Made by a program: the position numbers and the translations under genes. The notes under the pieces are model-generated. The model was not told the DNA's origin. It ran no database searches and saw nothing but the letters and a program-made list of their open reading frames with translations. DNA of 64,000 nucleotides from Arbacia lixula (taxonomy: Eukaryota > Echinodermata > Echinoidea > Arbacioida > Arbaciidae): NCBI GenBank assembly GCA_963669155.1, contig OZ022594.1, positions 2,639,762 to 2,703,761 on the forward strand. Direction: 5' to 3'. This document shows positions 48,901 through 57,135 of this stretch, piece by piece. Position 1 is the stretch's first letter. Each line of letters opens with the position of its first letter.

Positions 48901-50362
48901 TTTAATGAGTATTATAGATCCTACAATATTTTATTGTCACAATGCTAGTGTGAATGGCATGGACATCTACTCATTCAGCTCCATTCAGGACAGTGTGCAA
49001 AGTGTGCAGAATCTTCAGGAAGCGCTTCGCGAACCTGGAGGCGTGTTCGGTCATTTGTTTTTAGGTGTCACGCCAAGTATCTCTTACAAGCAGGGATGCA
49101 AGCAGATCAGGGCCCCGTTGCATAAAAATTACCATTAATGGTAACTCTGTCATCAATGGTAATTACCATGGTAACATCCCTCAATAGCCAATCAAATTCA
49201 AGGTTTCCATAGAAGTTGCCATTGGCATGATTGGTACCAAAGTTACTATCAATGGCAAGTTTTATGCAACAGGCCCTGCTCATGGGCAAGACGGTAGATC
49301 AGTTTTGTGTTTAAAATGAGAACTAAGAATATAATGATATGTAGGAAGGACAATTTTTTGTTAATAGCCTGAAATTGAGGCATCCAGCCACTGTGCTCAT
49401 ACTTTTTCCAAGTTTCCAAATTTTCTAAGTTAAAGTACAGTTGGCCAGTATATAGGGATGTTTAGATCCGATACACATGATCATGAGTGTTGCGGGTTAA
49501 ACATATGGCGGAAGACCGATATGGACAAAATGCTGCTTCAACAAACATTAAAGTTTCACCTTTGGAGAGCTTTAACTATATATCATGAAACGGAATGTAA
49601 TTGATTTGTCCACACAATCAAAACATATACATGGGTTAATTTTAAAAACTTTTCAGTTCATTGGTAAAAAAGATTGTTAAAGCGTGGACCAATGCGACAT
49701 TGAAGAAAATTTAAAATCTGTGAACTAAAAGTAATTTTGCCCAGAAATTTCATGACAATTACACCAAAGCCCAATTTGTTTCGTACAATCTCGTAAAGAA
49801 TTTAGTCAGATTGAATATAATACCTTATATGATGAAAACAAACATTCCTTTTAAGTTTGGAATGGCGGTCATTATTTCAAAATGACCGGCATTGCCTCCC
49901 TGGGCAAAATTCAAAGGGCTCAATACCCAAATTTGCTTAGATCATTAAATTCTACAAACATGTCCCGAATTTGGTGTTTTTAGACTACAGTGAAAAAATG
50001 ATTCAGCTATGCCCCTGGACTACATTGGGCACACATGCGTTGGACTATCGCCAATACCTCTGAGTGTGGGTCAATTAAAAATCCAGTAGCATGCGTAAAT
50101 AATATCACAATGACATATGTGAAACGTATTCATTTATTCATTCATTCCTGGATAATTCAACAATGATATACAATGAAATCTAACTAATAACATAGCAAAT
50201 AACAAGTTCTGAGTGATACAGTGTGACGTATTAAACAGTGGTACATATATAAGCTATACAATATAAGCTTACAGATTATATACCGGTTTATTGCCTTAAA
50301 CACTTACCGATTGGGCACATCACGGTTACGAGAAAAGCGATCTTCAGTAGAGCCTTTGCCAT
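23228..50362 (-). CDS. HYR/SEA/EGF type I transmembrane receptor (23 coding exons, about 1711 aa)
   Basis: Reconstructed exons, in transcript order: 50308-50362, 43892-44113, 42413-42661, 40464-40748, 40020-40268, 39211-39480, 38263-38478, 36702-36986, 36255-36506, 35459-35728, 34499-34714, 32937-33221, 32246-32485, 31270-31539, 30460-30699, 29909-30169, 29251-29484, 28474-28740, 26318-26445, 25692-25905, 24914-24986, 23901-23962, 23228-23520. They sum to 5136 nt, exactly 1712 codons with the TGA. The protein has a signal peptide, then alternating HYR domains (ITC...ATDN...PGS..P.G...V.A.D.AGN...C.F) and HYR-like domains (ELP..CP...YYG...G.H...D..LNKTC...V.G), then SEA, EGF, one membrane span and a tail. 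HYR domains are known from hyalin and other extracellular adhesion proteins. Many N-x-S/T sites suggest heavy glycosylation. Nearly all domain exons are phase 1-1. Function is unproven; adhesion or recognition at the cell surface is the inference. The exon model is by eye and unverified by transcripts. Confidence 0.85.
23901..24986 (-). CDS. Receptor gene exons 21-22: split EGF-like domain
   Basis: Exon 21 (24914-24986) begins VTFPCEGVDCRNGGTC. It ends with donor GTACGT in phase 2. Exon 22 (23901-23962) follows acceptor TTTTAG. Joining them restores FACICTDSWTGLLCS, completing the six-cysteine EGF pattern with C-x-C and WTG. The short stalk YPVNYVNSTG leads to the membrane span. The phase 1-2-1 pattern differs from the HYR exons. 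A LINE fragment lies in the intron between the two halves. Confidence 0.85.
24231..24500 (-). mobile_element. 3' end of a LINE ORF2-type protein with (AAG)n tail
   Basis: In minus sense the sequence reads MQKWGYNRDGDITCDCGEDQ, then TMQYLLVCPLLPEPC and a DLELLNP segment ending HWTGLV and stop. This C-terminal CDCGE..TM..LL.CPL pattern is familiar from non-LTR retrotransposon ORFs. A (CTT)n run at 24231-24262 (AAG in element sense) follows as its tail. The copy is 5'-truncated and sits in the intron between the two EGF exons. Confidence 0.6.
25565..25725. repeat. Three tandem copies spanning the SEA exon donor
   Basis: A segment of about 36 bp, CTTA(C/T)ATGT(T/C)AC(A/G)TTAAA(G/A)G followed by CTGTGAGG, occurs three times at about 58-bp intervals (near 25577, 25627, 25687). 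The copy at 25687 is the true end of exon 20 with its donor GTAAGT. The two downstream copies carry ACTTAC or a close variant and so are decoy donors. Confidence 0.75.
25692..26445 (-). CDS. Receptor gene exons 19-20: SEA domain with GSIIV motif
   Basis: Exon 19 (26318-26445, phase 1 to 0) encodes the first half (AIFTADLLDASSESYTNISQ, then RVESE). Exon 20 (25692-25905, phase 0 to 1) continues LDNIYDSVEGYCC, then MSNGSIIVHYDLIFSLAS. SEA domains of membrane mucins self-cleave between Gly and Ser of G-S-V-V-V-like motifs. GSIIV fits this pattern and sits before the expected beta-strand. The cleaved halves normally stay associated until pulled apart. The exon 19 acceptor (TTCCTAG) is short on pyrimidines, so this boundary is slightly less sure, but its phase fits both neighbours. 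Confidence 0.75.
27094..27738. mobile_element. Long foldback element, copy 1
   Basis: The left end TTTAAAGGGCCCCTGTCATC is the inverted partner of the right end, which ends ATTTTGATGACAG. Long internal arms also pair: GCCCCGCCTCCAAAATATCC on one side and GGATATTTTGGAGGCGGGGC on the other. The central loop is about 100 bp. A second copy lies at 51466-52085. No coding capacity. This copy lies in the receptor intron between the last HYR-like exon and the SEA exons. Confidence 0.75.
28092..28245. mobile_element. Short foldback element
   Basis: The arms TTTGTATAATGATATTGGA and TCCAATATTATACAAA face each other, and TATTGCATTC pairs with GAATGCAATA inside. The loop is near CACTGGTGTTCGACTCGTG. Nearly the whole 154 bp can form one hairpin, as in a small MITE, within the same receptor intron as the larger foldback. 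Confidence 0.6.
28474..30169 (-). CDS. Receptor gene exons 16-18: membrane-proximal HYR-like, HYR, HYR-like domains
   Basis: Exon 16 (29909-30169) is HYR-like (LPVACQPDQM, then MLNKTCRSRIEIRG). Exon 17 (29251-29484) is a canonical HYR domain (PSIQCPGNITL, then DSAGHSASCTFTVDI). Exon 18 (28474-28740) keeps the HYR-like pattern (FQYYGEVV, then QLSVTDGVLSNEFQLQFIVDG) but has lost both cysteines. All are phase 1. Exon 18 ends at donor GTGAGG and joins the SEA exon in frame (IVD-D-TSTLHG). Confidence 0.82.
30460..33221 (-). CDS. Receptor gene exons 12-15: older, diverged four-domain block
   Basis: Order B (32937-33221), C (32246-32485), D (31270-31539), A (30460-30699). B is nearly identical to the B exons of the recent copies, because the recent duplication ends within or just past it. 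C, D and A are clearly older paralogues: C has TPPDLTCVKD and TAQCIFQILNP, D has ELPVDCPLLNDTLY, A has PPNMTCPAAIS and VADCQFLVDV. The B donor is GCAAGT. The D donor is GTGTGC. Confidence 0.85.
31700..32005 (+). mobile_element. 3' terminal fragment of an L2/CR1-like LINE
   Basis: The frame contains FKNRLKTHLF, the usual C-terminal ending of L2/CR1-type reverse transcriptase. A short 3' UTR ends with GTAAAGCGCATAGAGATG, GCGCTATATAAGCAC and an ATT-repeat tail (about 31989-32003). Such ends mark L2-like LINEs in many animals. It lies in the receptor intron between exons 13 and 14, in the opposite orientation to the gene. Confidence 0.65.
32758..32821. repeat. (TA)n microsatellite
   Basis: About 30 uninterrupted TA units in the receptor intron between exons 12 and 13, close to the left edge of the 3.76-kb tandem duplication. 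Confidence 0.95.
34499..36986 (-). CDS. Receptor gene exons 8-11: second full copy of the four-domain block
   Basis: Order B (36702-36986), C (36255-36506), D (35459-35728), A (34499-34714), nearly identical to exons 4-7 and offset by about 3.76 kb, introns included. C carries one extra codon (DAYPDNVREEAR against DAYPDVRGEAR). D differs from its partner mainly in a short segment just before YYGG (IEKPIRYS against IANPTPYE). Same donors as the first copy. Confidence 0.85.
38263..40748 (-). CDS. Receptor gene exons 4-7: first full copy of the four-domain block
   Basis: Order B (40464-40748), C (40020-40268), D (39211-39480), A (38263-38478). B is HYR-like (ELPVSCPESIVVELRGQEAT). C is HYR (SPDLTCV near the start, NAAQCVFHLFNP at the end). 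D is HYR-like (ELPANCPSLNDTIF, then ILNKTCTGFVLVLG). A is HYR (EKPNITCID, then ATDAAGNKATCNFTI). Each is a separate exon with a multiple of three nucleotides and phase 1 at both ends. Donors are GCGAGT (B), GTGAGT (C), GTTTGT (D) and GTAAGT (A). Confidence 0.85.
41937..42158 (-). pseudogene. Truncated, frameshifted HYR exon (dead C-type exon)
   Basis: This matches the start of the C exons (acceptor ATATAG, then PGLTCVNEITILGNLFFGLS and PGYTPVTL). A +1 shift then breaks the frame relative to the intact copies. The NAAQCVFHLFNP end and its donor are missing. Homology stops at about 41937, where intron sequence matching the far side of an A exon begins. The exon was therefore cut by the same rearrangement that shaped the tandem array. 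Skipping it keeps the transcript in frame, because both flanking exons are phase 1. Confidence 0.75.
42413..44113 (-). CDS. Receptor gene exons 2-3: first HYR domain and first HYR-like domain
   Basis: Exon 2 (43892-44113, 222 nt) encodes an HYR domain with LIITCPDVSTSY near its start and STTCNIKVDVTG at its end. Exon 3 (42413-42661, 249 nt) encodes an HYR-like domain beginning DYELPISCPEKVKI. Compared with its three later paralogues (285 nt each), exon 3 lacks 36 nt near its end. The change keeps the frame but removes the second conserved cysteine (the segment around TTTCSM). A tyrosine before FYGN is also changed to cysteine (PDYCFYG). The donor appears to be GC (GCAAGT). Confidence 0.75.
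43061..43435. mobile_element. Long palindromic foldback element
   Basis: The left arm reads GCATATACTGTACTGGGAAG and the right arm CTTCCCAGTACAGTATATGC. The match continues inward through TTCAAAAGGTGATCGTGAGC / GCTCACGATCACCTTTTGAA to CAAATGATCCACATTTG. The arms are about 160 bp with few mismatches, around a loop that itself contains an inverted CCAAATGTTCGG motif. It sits in the receptor intron between exons 2 and 3. Confidence 0.8.
44236..44654. mobile_element. Foldback element with GTTTCAATAAAA ends
   Basis: The left arm GTTTCAATAAAAGGAGACAC matches the inverse of the right end (GTGCCTCTTTTTATTGAAAC). The arms continue through ATATTAGTGAAGG, ACGAAAATCG and AAAGGAAAAGAAAGT. The terminus at the receptor's first long intron may extend a little further on both sides. 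No coding potential. Confidence 0.65.
44855..44909. repeat. (GA)n tract followed by poly-G
   Basis: A polypurine tract: GA repeats to about 44892, then a run of about 14 G. It is in the receptor's first intron. Confidence 0.9.
45157..47480. repeat. Two diverged copies of one sequence, about 2 kb apart
   Basis: The block at about 45157-45345 (GCATTTATTTGAGTTGTTGC, then CTATTCAGTTTCTGAG and GTCTTCAGTATTCAG) recurs at 47197-47400 (GCATTCATTTGAGTTGCTGC). Further matching pieces are CGACCTGAAGCACTTTGCGA (46077) against CGACCTGAAGCACTTTTCGA (47450), both followed by a variant of AGAGTGGA(T/G)TTCCTA. The first copy is split by about 700 bp of extra sequence including a (GA)n tract at 45895-45970. 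A third partial echo lies near 47600. Identity unknown; probably a mobile element. Confidence 0.6.
49108..49278. mobile_element. 171-bp MITE with CAGGGCC termini
   Basis: The ends are CAGGGCCCCGTTGCATAAA and TTTATGCAACAGGCCCTG. Inside are repeated TTACCAT and TGGTAAC motifs, so the whole element can fold on itself. Similar GTTGCATAAA...TTACCAT elements occur widely in marine invertebrate genomes as I recall. It lies in the receptor's first intron. Confidence 0.65.
50308..50362 (-). CDS. Receptor gene exon 1: start codon and signal peptide
   Basis: ATG at 50360-50362 opens MAKALLKIAFLVTVMCPIG, a short signal peptide with a basic N-terminus and hydrophobic core. A strong donor GTAAGT follows at 50302-50307, phase 1. 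The next acceptor found is 6.2 kb away at 44113. I saw no HYR-type exon in between, though a non-HYR exon could be missed. The promoter should lie above 50362; no TATA box is evident. Confidence 0.8.
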
Positions 50363-51465
50363 GGTGGTACTCTACAATCCAATAGTATATCCGCGTATTC
50401 AAAGAAATGCAGTTCTTAGAAAAAAACACAACAGACCTATGAGAAAGAAATATTCTAACTAAAAATGGCCGTGCTCACAGACACTTAGTATTAAAGTCTT
50501 TGCAAATATAACGAAATATCATTGAGGAAGTGTACTGCATAACATGCAAGAGGGCAAAATGACATAGGAAAGTCCTAAGCTTTACACTAACTTGTTTATC
50601 GACAACAGCAAGTTGTTTACTACTCGGATTGCCCTGCACATAGTCTACACATCATTTTATGTAAAGGGAAGTAAAACGTAAAGCATAGTTCAAGGTAGCT
50701 GCGCGTTGGCGCCATGACTAGTCCCCATTGAATATCTAACAATCCCTCTATTGTAGTTGTGACTAGTCGTGAAAAAAAAAATCGCTAGGTAAACATGCAC
50801 GAAATAGACCATATAATGTATTCTTGAAATAAGTACACCCACAGTTCACTGAAACATGCGTCAATAATGTTATTGTTGATAATTGTTTATTCTATCAACC
50901 TCCCTTTGGCCTTCACTTCAAATAAATCCACGATCTCACTTTAAGAGTATGATAGCAGCAATATTAACCTTATAAACATACACAGTAAAAGCAATGAATA
51001 TGAGACTTCCAACTCTCTTTGTGAACTCTTAAAATTAATAATTCTCACAGTTCACTGAGACTTTCGTCAATCAAAGGGGAACGGGCAAGAGACTATCGTC
51101 ATTAATGCGGTATGCACGTATGTACGTACTCATGTACTTGCAACAGGCGGATTTTTCTCCTCGTCCGAGCTCCGCAATGCGAGCTTGTGTGCATTGAGAA
51201 ATGCATGCAGTCCGCAATGCGCGCAGTGCAATGACGTGTTTACAATTGAATACTGTACCTACCCATGTTGCTAGCCGTGGACATTTTTTTTAATTCAACG
51301 TTCCAATGTTGTTTCGATATATATCTAAATCTTCTTGTACCAAAAAATGTTACACAAGCATTTTGTGTCTTGCGTTACGGTAACTGGTTAGCGTAGCTGT
51401 TCTATCTTAGCTGTTATATGCCTTAGCCTATTTGGAATCGCACTGAGTTCGGTGCTTCGTACGCC

Positions 51466-52085
51466 TTAAAGGGCCCCTGTCATCAAAATGTATGTTGACT
51501 TCTATTGATGCAACTTAATATGTACATAACAAACTATTCAATGGAAATATGTGTCCTATATTTCAAAACAGTTCTTCCATATTGTTTCTCAGCACTGATA
51601 AGCCCCGCCTCCAAAATATCCTCCAATTCAAGATTCCCCCTGTAGAACTTAGCAAGATAATAGACATCATTTATGCACAAAATAAACATTGCAATGACTA
51701 CCTGCAAGTGCTTATAATAGCATCACATAGCTATCACATTTCTGACATAAGGAAACGATTATTCCCACATGAAAGGTTGTTAGATGGTATTGTGTGAAGA
51801 CATGTGATGATGGTGGAGGTAGTCGTTGCAATGTTTAGTTTGTGCATAAATTCTCCTTTTCATCCTGCTAATTTCTACCTTTGATGATGTCACAGGGGGA
51901 ATCTTGAGTTGGAGGATATTTTGGAGGCGGGGCTTATCAGTGCTGAGAAAAAATAAAGAAAAAATATTTTAAAATATAGGACACATATGTCCATAGAACA
52001 GTTAGTGATTTTGTTATGTACATACACATGTATTATGTTGCATCAACATAAATCGAAATACATTTTGATGACAGGGGACCTTTAA
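51466..52085. mobile_element. Long foldback element, copy 2
   Basis: The ends TTAAAGGGCCCCTGTCATCA and TGATGACAGGGGACCTTTAA are inverted partners, and the arms of roughly 250-300 bp match throughout (for example CATATTGTTTCTCAGCACTG against CAGTGCTGAG). It is about 620 bp and closely similar to the copy at 27094-27738, including the central loop CCACATGAAAGGTTGTTAGA. Confidence 0.8.
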
Positions 52086-52882
52086 AACGACGGAGCCGAA
52101 GGTAAAAATGACGTCAATGTACAAGTCCGGCTCCACTTTGTACTTTCGGGATTGGCTAATTCACGCGCATACTGCACTCTTGATAGTACGGGCATGAACA
52201 TGATGAACGGGTATTTTACTCAGTAGGTGCGGCTTACGTTGGATAAGGAAAAGTCGTCCCGTGATGCATTGCGCGGTAACACTGGGACATTGTTAACAGT
52301 CCTTTTCCCCATGTTTCCGGTCTAATATACTCGTGTATGAGACCAGAAGCGGGCTTCAATCAAATTTGAATTTGCCTCGCAGTGCATTGTGGGACGTCTT
52401 TCCCATACTGTGTGGAGAATTGCGGCAATATTCATTTCATACATGACATTGCAATGTGCACATGGGCACGTTATTGCTGGTAGAAAATGACCTAAGGTCA
52501 ATTTCACTATTCACAGAGTAAAATGGGAATTCATTCGATAGTCGACCACATTTCAATTTATTATCATGCAAATATGGCAACAGCTATTCAGCTCTGAGAA
52601 GGTATTGAAAGAACATTCCACCGTGTGCATCTCGATCCTTCTATTGTTGTTCCAGGCACACTGTCAAATGTCTTTACATTCACCATCTAACGCAGCTTCA
52701 TGAAAAAAATCCGTTCAGTAGTCTAGTAGTATTTATTAAGTGGATTGTCCAACCATGGCCGGTTAAGTTGGCTGCGCATTTGCATGCAGACTCAAAGGCT
52801 GCAAGTTAAGGCATCTTCGCAGTTAGGTTTGACTAAACACGTAGGCGGGTACTGTCCTTCGTCTTGTACGGTGCCAATATAC

Positions 52883-53225
52883 ATGGGCGGAAATCCCGGG
52901 GGGGGGGGGGGACCCCATTTGGAAAGGAGAGGACACAATATAAAATGTCCCCCCCACTATTTTCTGTCTGATTGAATTTTTTTCGAAAAACGTCATAACC
53001 CCCCCCCCCACCACCACCATTTCGAAGGGGGTGGGGGTGGACACAATATCAAATGTCCCCCCCCCCCACTATTTTCGGTCGTGTACCCCCACGAGACTGG
53101 GCGGATTAAATTTTTTTCGAAAAACATCATACCCCCCCCCCCCCCACTGAGAGCATTTTCAGAGACTGGGCGGGATAAAAAAAAATGAAGGAAAAAAAAA
53201 CACCTCCCCAAAATCCCATCACTAC
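52883..53225. repeat. Poly-G/poly-C repeat family, copy 1
   Basis: The repeat starts GGGCGGAAATCC followed by a G run and ends AAAATCCCATCACTACC. Between lie C runs, the palindrome-like GGACACAATATAAAATGTCC, CCACGAGACTGGGCGGATTA and TCGAAAAACATCATACC. Compared with the copy at 63353-63612, this one has an extra internal unit, so the GGACA...TGTCC hairpin occurs twice. Confidence 0.75.
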
Positions 53226-55015
53226 CCATTTAAATTTGACTACTGTGGGGTCGTGTAGCCCGACAATGTTGTCGAACTGCGAGCATGGTTAATCTTGTAA
53301 TTCTATGACTTGAGACGGAACGTTGGATGGTTGAACAGGGTATGATAAATCATCCACGGTTTCTGTAGCCTTATAATTTCATTCACGGTACAGATTTGTA
53401 CTTGATATCAAAATATTGAATTGAATTTTTGATGGAAAACAAGTATGTTAGTTTGCAAAGTACTAGATGTATACCTGATCTTATAGTCAATATGCGAAGT
53501 TTATGAGAATTTGGGTGACAAATAAAAAAGAAAAATCTAATTTCCACCAGGTTGTATTTACGAATAGACTGGTAATGTAACGGCCCAATGATAATGTGAA
53601 AACATAATTCATGTAGTGTCATTTCCCACGCTACGCAACACGTTGTAATTCATGAGTCTACTGTTCGCCAAGCATTTGCAGAATGAATAACAGGGGTATC
53701 TGTGACGTTGTGAATGCAATTCACTCTCCGTGCTTCCCGTCAAATAAATAACATAATCAAGTTTAAGAGGGAATAAAACGAACGTCTTGTAATTGAAACA
53801 CATGTGTCCCGTTGCAATTTTCTTACCTTTGCCATGCTTTTGGCATCATTCATGAACAATTATTATTATAACAAACACAATGTGGTTAGTGAAGTGTACC
53901 AGTGTATTTTATACGATGCCTGCTATCATGACAGCGATTATTCTTTTTCTTCGTGTATAACATAGAAAGGCTTGAAACTGCTTGATAAATCGAATAATTA
54001 TTCGAAATTGTTCATTAAGCTATTCGCAGATATAATGTAAAAGAAGCAATTTAGTCATTTGAATAATGACGTGCAATTCCCTCCAAAATGTGCATTAATG
54101 ATTTAGATTACTCGTGTGTTTAATGAAGGGAAACAAAAAGACATTTTGGAGTTGTATGGTGATTTCAATCGCTAATTGCAATGCGTTTTGGGGTTCGTTG
54201 CATCCTTCTTAAGTAGTCAGACTTCATCGCTTATACAGAACAGAATCCTCCGTATTATGTGCCAGTTCTCATTACCTTGAATCTTCGTTACCCCTGTTTG
54301 AACGTTGCTTAATGTTTTTGATATGAATACGATGCAAATTGCCTGTTTAATACGTAGATACTTTTCAAACCTAATATCTCATGCACATGTTTTCATTGAA
54401 TGCTGAAATTCATCAGTACAATACCTTTTTAACCTGTAAAATTCCACTTGTGGAAAGTTAAATACAAAATACTCTTTCCAAATCAGCCCGTTGTTTAGGT
54501 CCAGTAACCTAGATTTTATTACCAGCCCACATTCAGAATGCTTAGTTTCGTAGTTCTTTTAAAATCAACTTATAAACAGTGTCAAAATAAAATGTAAGCC
54601 AAATTACAAATGTTAACTGACTGGCAATGGAAGCCACGTTGCTCAGTAATGTGTTTCTTTTGTAATAGCTTTAAACACCACATGGCCGAGTTAATTCGAC
54701 TCATCTTCTAAAAGCCCTTATACCATATGTTTGATAATACAGGTAACCTCGGCTCTGTGGCGCACTGGATGCATCGCATTCTTAATTCTTTTGTCTATCC
54801 TTTTCGCAGCTAGGAGCCGTGCCTAATCTATTGTTACCCGCGTTTTTTCGGTTTGCCTGATTTTGCCCTAAGGGTATTATGTAATAGTAAGTGACGAGAC
54901 ACATATGGGAGAACATGATTGGTAGATTTTGTTTTGGTATGATGGAACGAGGGTCCGAGGGTACATGAGTTTGAGGGAGTGGTGTGAGAAGCTATTTTGT
55001 CGTAATTGACGTGTT

Positions 55016-55216
55016 TTGTCACCCACGGGGAGGAGTCCTGTGCGCGGGAGAGAGTCGGGGAAGTCTCGGGACTTGCTGCATGAGAGTGAGTGCATCCACC
55101 CCAACTCTAGCTGCCACTGTTTCTGCTGTCATGAGCGGGAAGTGCAGACGGCCGTCGTGTGGACACAAATTCCTCCGGGAGGCAGGCAACAGGATCTTCA
55201 ATTCTTCAAAATAACT
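55016..55216 (+). CDS. Possible GC-rich exon, cysteine-containing
   Basis: An open frame from ATG 55016 runs to a good donor GTAAGT at 55217. It encodes a segment with clustered Cys and His (HPNSSCHCFCCHEREVQT), then QIPPGGRQQDLQFFKIT. The stretch is richer in GC than its flanks. I recognise no family. Joined in phase 0 to the next candidate (acceptor at 55980) it meets a stop at once, so the two may not belong together. It could equally be the start of another gene or chance. Confidence 0.25.
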
Positions 55217-55980
55217 GTAAGTCTGAAACATGCCAGTTTGCGGGGGGTTTCTACAACTGTTTAATTTCTGTATACATGGTATAGGCAAGTCTTTCAGATT
55301 AAAGTTTGACTTTCTAAAAATCAGTGCTTTCAACTAAAGTGAACATTTTAAATGCAAACAATTTCTGACACGAAAATTACCATTTCAAATTGAATGATTT
55401 CTTCTAGTTCGGAAACTGAACGTATATATTTTTCAGCAAAAACTGAAATGTGTTTAATTAGTAGTCATATGTCATAAACGCCCTCTTTTGACAAGTAACA
55501 AAAGTCGGCCATTTTATGTCAGCCATGTCGAACTTTGAGGAAGCCTATATTGTTGGGTATTTCTCATTGATCGGTACCACCGTGTATTTACGGCATATAT
55601 TTATATTGGGATGAAAATGAGAACTACTTTAGCGTGGCTATATGTTTTGATAATCAATGGTTTATGCAACTTACGCATTTTGTTAACAAGCGGTCATAAG
55701 TAATGGTTGCTGGTTAAATGGAAGTATTGTACAAAGCAGAGGTATGAATCATTCTAGCACTGGACATTATTATGCTATAATGGCTATTATGGTAATTGGA
55801 GATATCGAGGAGATATCCGGTTGCTGTTGGTTTTTTTTGCGAAGTATATTAATTGGTAAACCAAATAGTGTGATTATTGTCATTTTAAGATGTCGTGTGC
55901 TTTACAAAATATAAAGTTAAAGCGTACAAGTTATACTTGGGTTGAATATATATTTATGATTCGGTGTAACTGTATTTCAG

Positions 55981-56216
55981 ACGTAATCAAGGGTTCAGCC
56001 ATCACGTGCCCTTGCACCCAGACCGGGCGGTGACAGTTCGGTTTCCTGGTCTCCTTCATCGACGTCGCCGAGCATCGAGGATCGCAACTACAACCACCTC
56101 AGCTCGGGCATCGACGTCCTACCGTGTAACCTCGACAGCGGGTCTTTCGATGAACTCGCGCTTCAAAAATCAACGTTATCGCGATCGCGTCGTCAAGGCA
56201 ACCGGGTTGTATTGAC
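55981..56216 (+). CDS. Possible GC-rich terminal exon, family not recognised
   Basis: After acceptor TGTATTTCAG (ending 55980) two plus-strand frames stay open for more than 70 codons. One encodes a Ser/Thr/Arg-rich segment ending FKNQRYRDRVVKATGLY and TGA at 56213-56215. The other contains SIEDRNYNHLSSGIDVLPCN, then SGSFDELALQKS. GC content is strongly raised against AT-rich flanks and CpG is frequent, as in the real exons of this window. Neither translation matches a family I know, and the reading frame is undecided. Confidence 0.25.
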
Positions 56217-56639
56217 GCTGCACACTGCGCTGAACATTATCAACCGGCCATGTGCAGGTTTGGATATCTGTACCGAAGATAGTTTGATGTCAACGCATAA
56301 TTTCATTCATTACTTTTGATATATATATATATATATGACTAGTAGACAGAGTCAATCGGAAAGTATTTGATTGTTTATCCATCATCATGCCTATTTAAAG
56401 ATTATTGTATTGAGGCAATATTTCACTGTTCAATTCAATTGATATGTGTATGTTATTGCGTTTCATTATAATCTGATTATTTCATGCATTCCTTTTAATA
56501 AAAGTTTCATTTTGAAACTACATAAATGTTAGTTCCGATTTTTATTAATTATTTATCTTATTTATGAAGTTTATAAGTTAGCAGCTTTAGCTCCCCGGTG
56601 TAATTATTTTATTTACATGATTTATCTGCATGCTCTTTT

Positions 56640-56960
56640 TACACAGGTGTACCCAATTTATCAAGCCAGTGAGGCATTTACGGGTAAACCTTCTTCTGCA
56701 TTGTTTATACTTGACCCGTGCTCGTATTGGGCATTCTCATTTGACTCATGCATACTTATTTGCACTGAAACTCCACCTCAATGCATGTCATGTAATTATA
56801 CACTAACAATTAAACACATTCTCCTTGAATGTGTTGAACTTGCAAATATTCGTATTAACTTTTTGATTGTCCTGACCTCAAGACATTATTTAGAGATATT
56901 TCGCGATTATGTGTTACAAACTTTCTAAAGAAGATCAATCTTTACACTTGATTTTAAGTG
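56640..56960 (+). mobile_element. C-terminal remnant of a Jockey/I-type LINE ORF2
   Basis: The translation contains PPQCMSCNYTLTIKHILLEC followed by VELANIRINF, then FRDYVLQTF. This P.C..C...LT.KHIL.EC pattern with a following RINF/RxxFF block is the end of the RNase H/C-terminal region in Jockey-like LINEs. Upstream sequence is degenerate (QVYPIYQASEAF) and no full element is present. Confidence 0.6.
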
Positions 56961-56999
56961 GAAAACTGATCGTATCCCAATCACAACATGTATACCCTT

Positions 57000-57135
57000 G
57001 GGCAACGTATTTTATTCCAATTGCCTAGTCTTTCGGAGGAGACTTTAAACCGTCGATCCCGTGTAAAGGAGAGTCACACCATTGGCACGTTAAAGAACAT
57101 GCTTCTCTTTTCATAAAGAGTAGGGAAGTTATTCC
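57000..57135 (+). mobile_element. LINE/SINE tail-like fragment
   Basis: CTTTCGGAGGAGACTTTAAAC, then CGATCCCGTGTAAAGG and CACCATTGGCACGTTAAAGAA resemble the 3' tail shared by certain L2-type LINEs and their SINEs in aquatic animals, as far as memory goes. It is short and diverged. Confidence 0.4.

Larger units (their letters stand above)
50363..55015. other. Intergenic; probable receptor promoter region and several repeats
   Basis: The sequence just above 50362 should hold the receptor's 5' UTR and promoter, but I recognise no specific element. A foldback element lies at 51466-52085 and a G/C-run repeat at 52883-53225. A CpG-richer patch at about 51150-51240 and 52070-52280 may be regulatory. 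No supported exon. Confidence 0.5.

Noticed and set aside
52823-53229. Pro/Gly-rich open frames in the G/C-run repeats (also 63193-63561)
   Set aside because: They are created by homopolymer runs and occur in every frame of a dispersed repeat.
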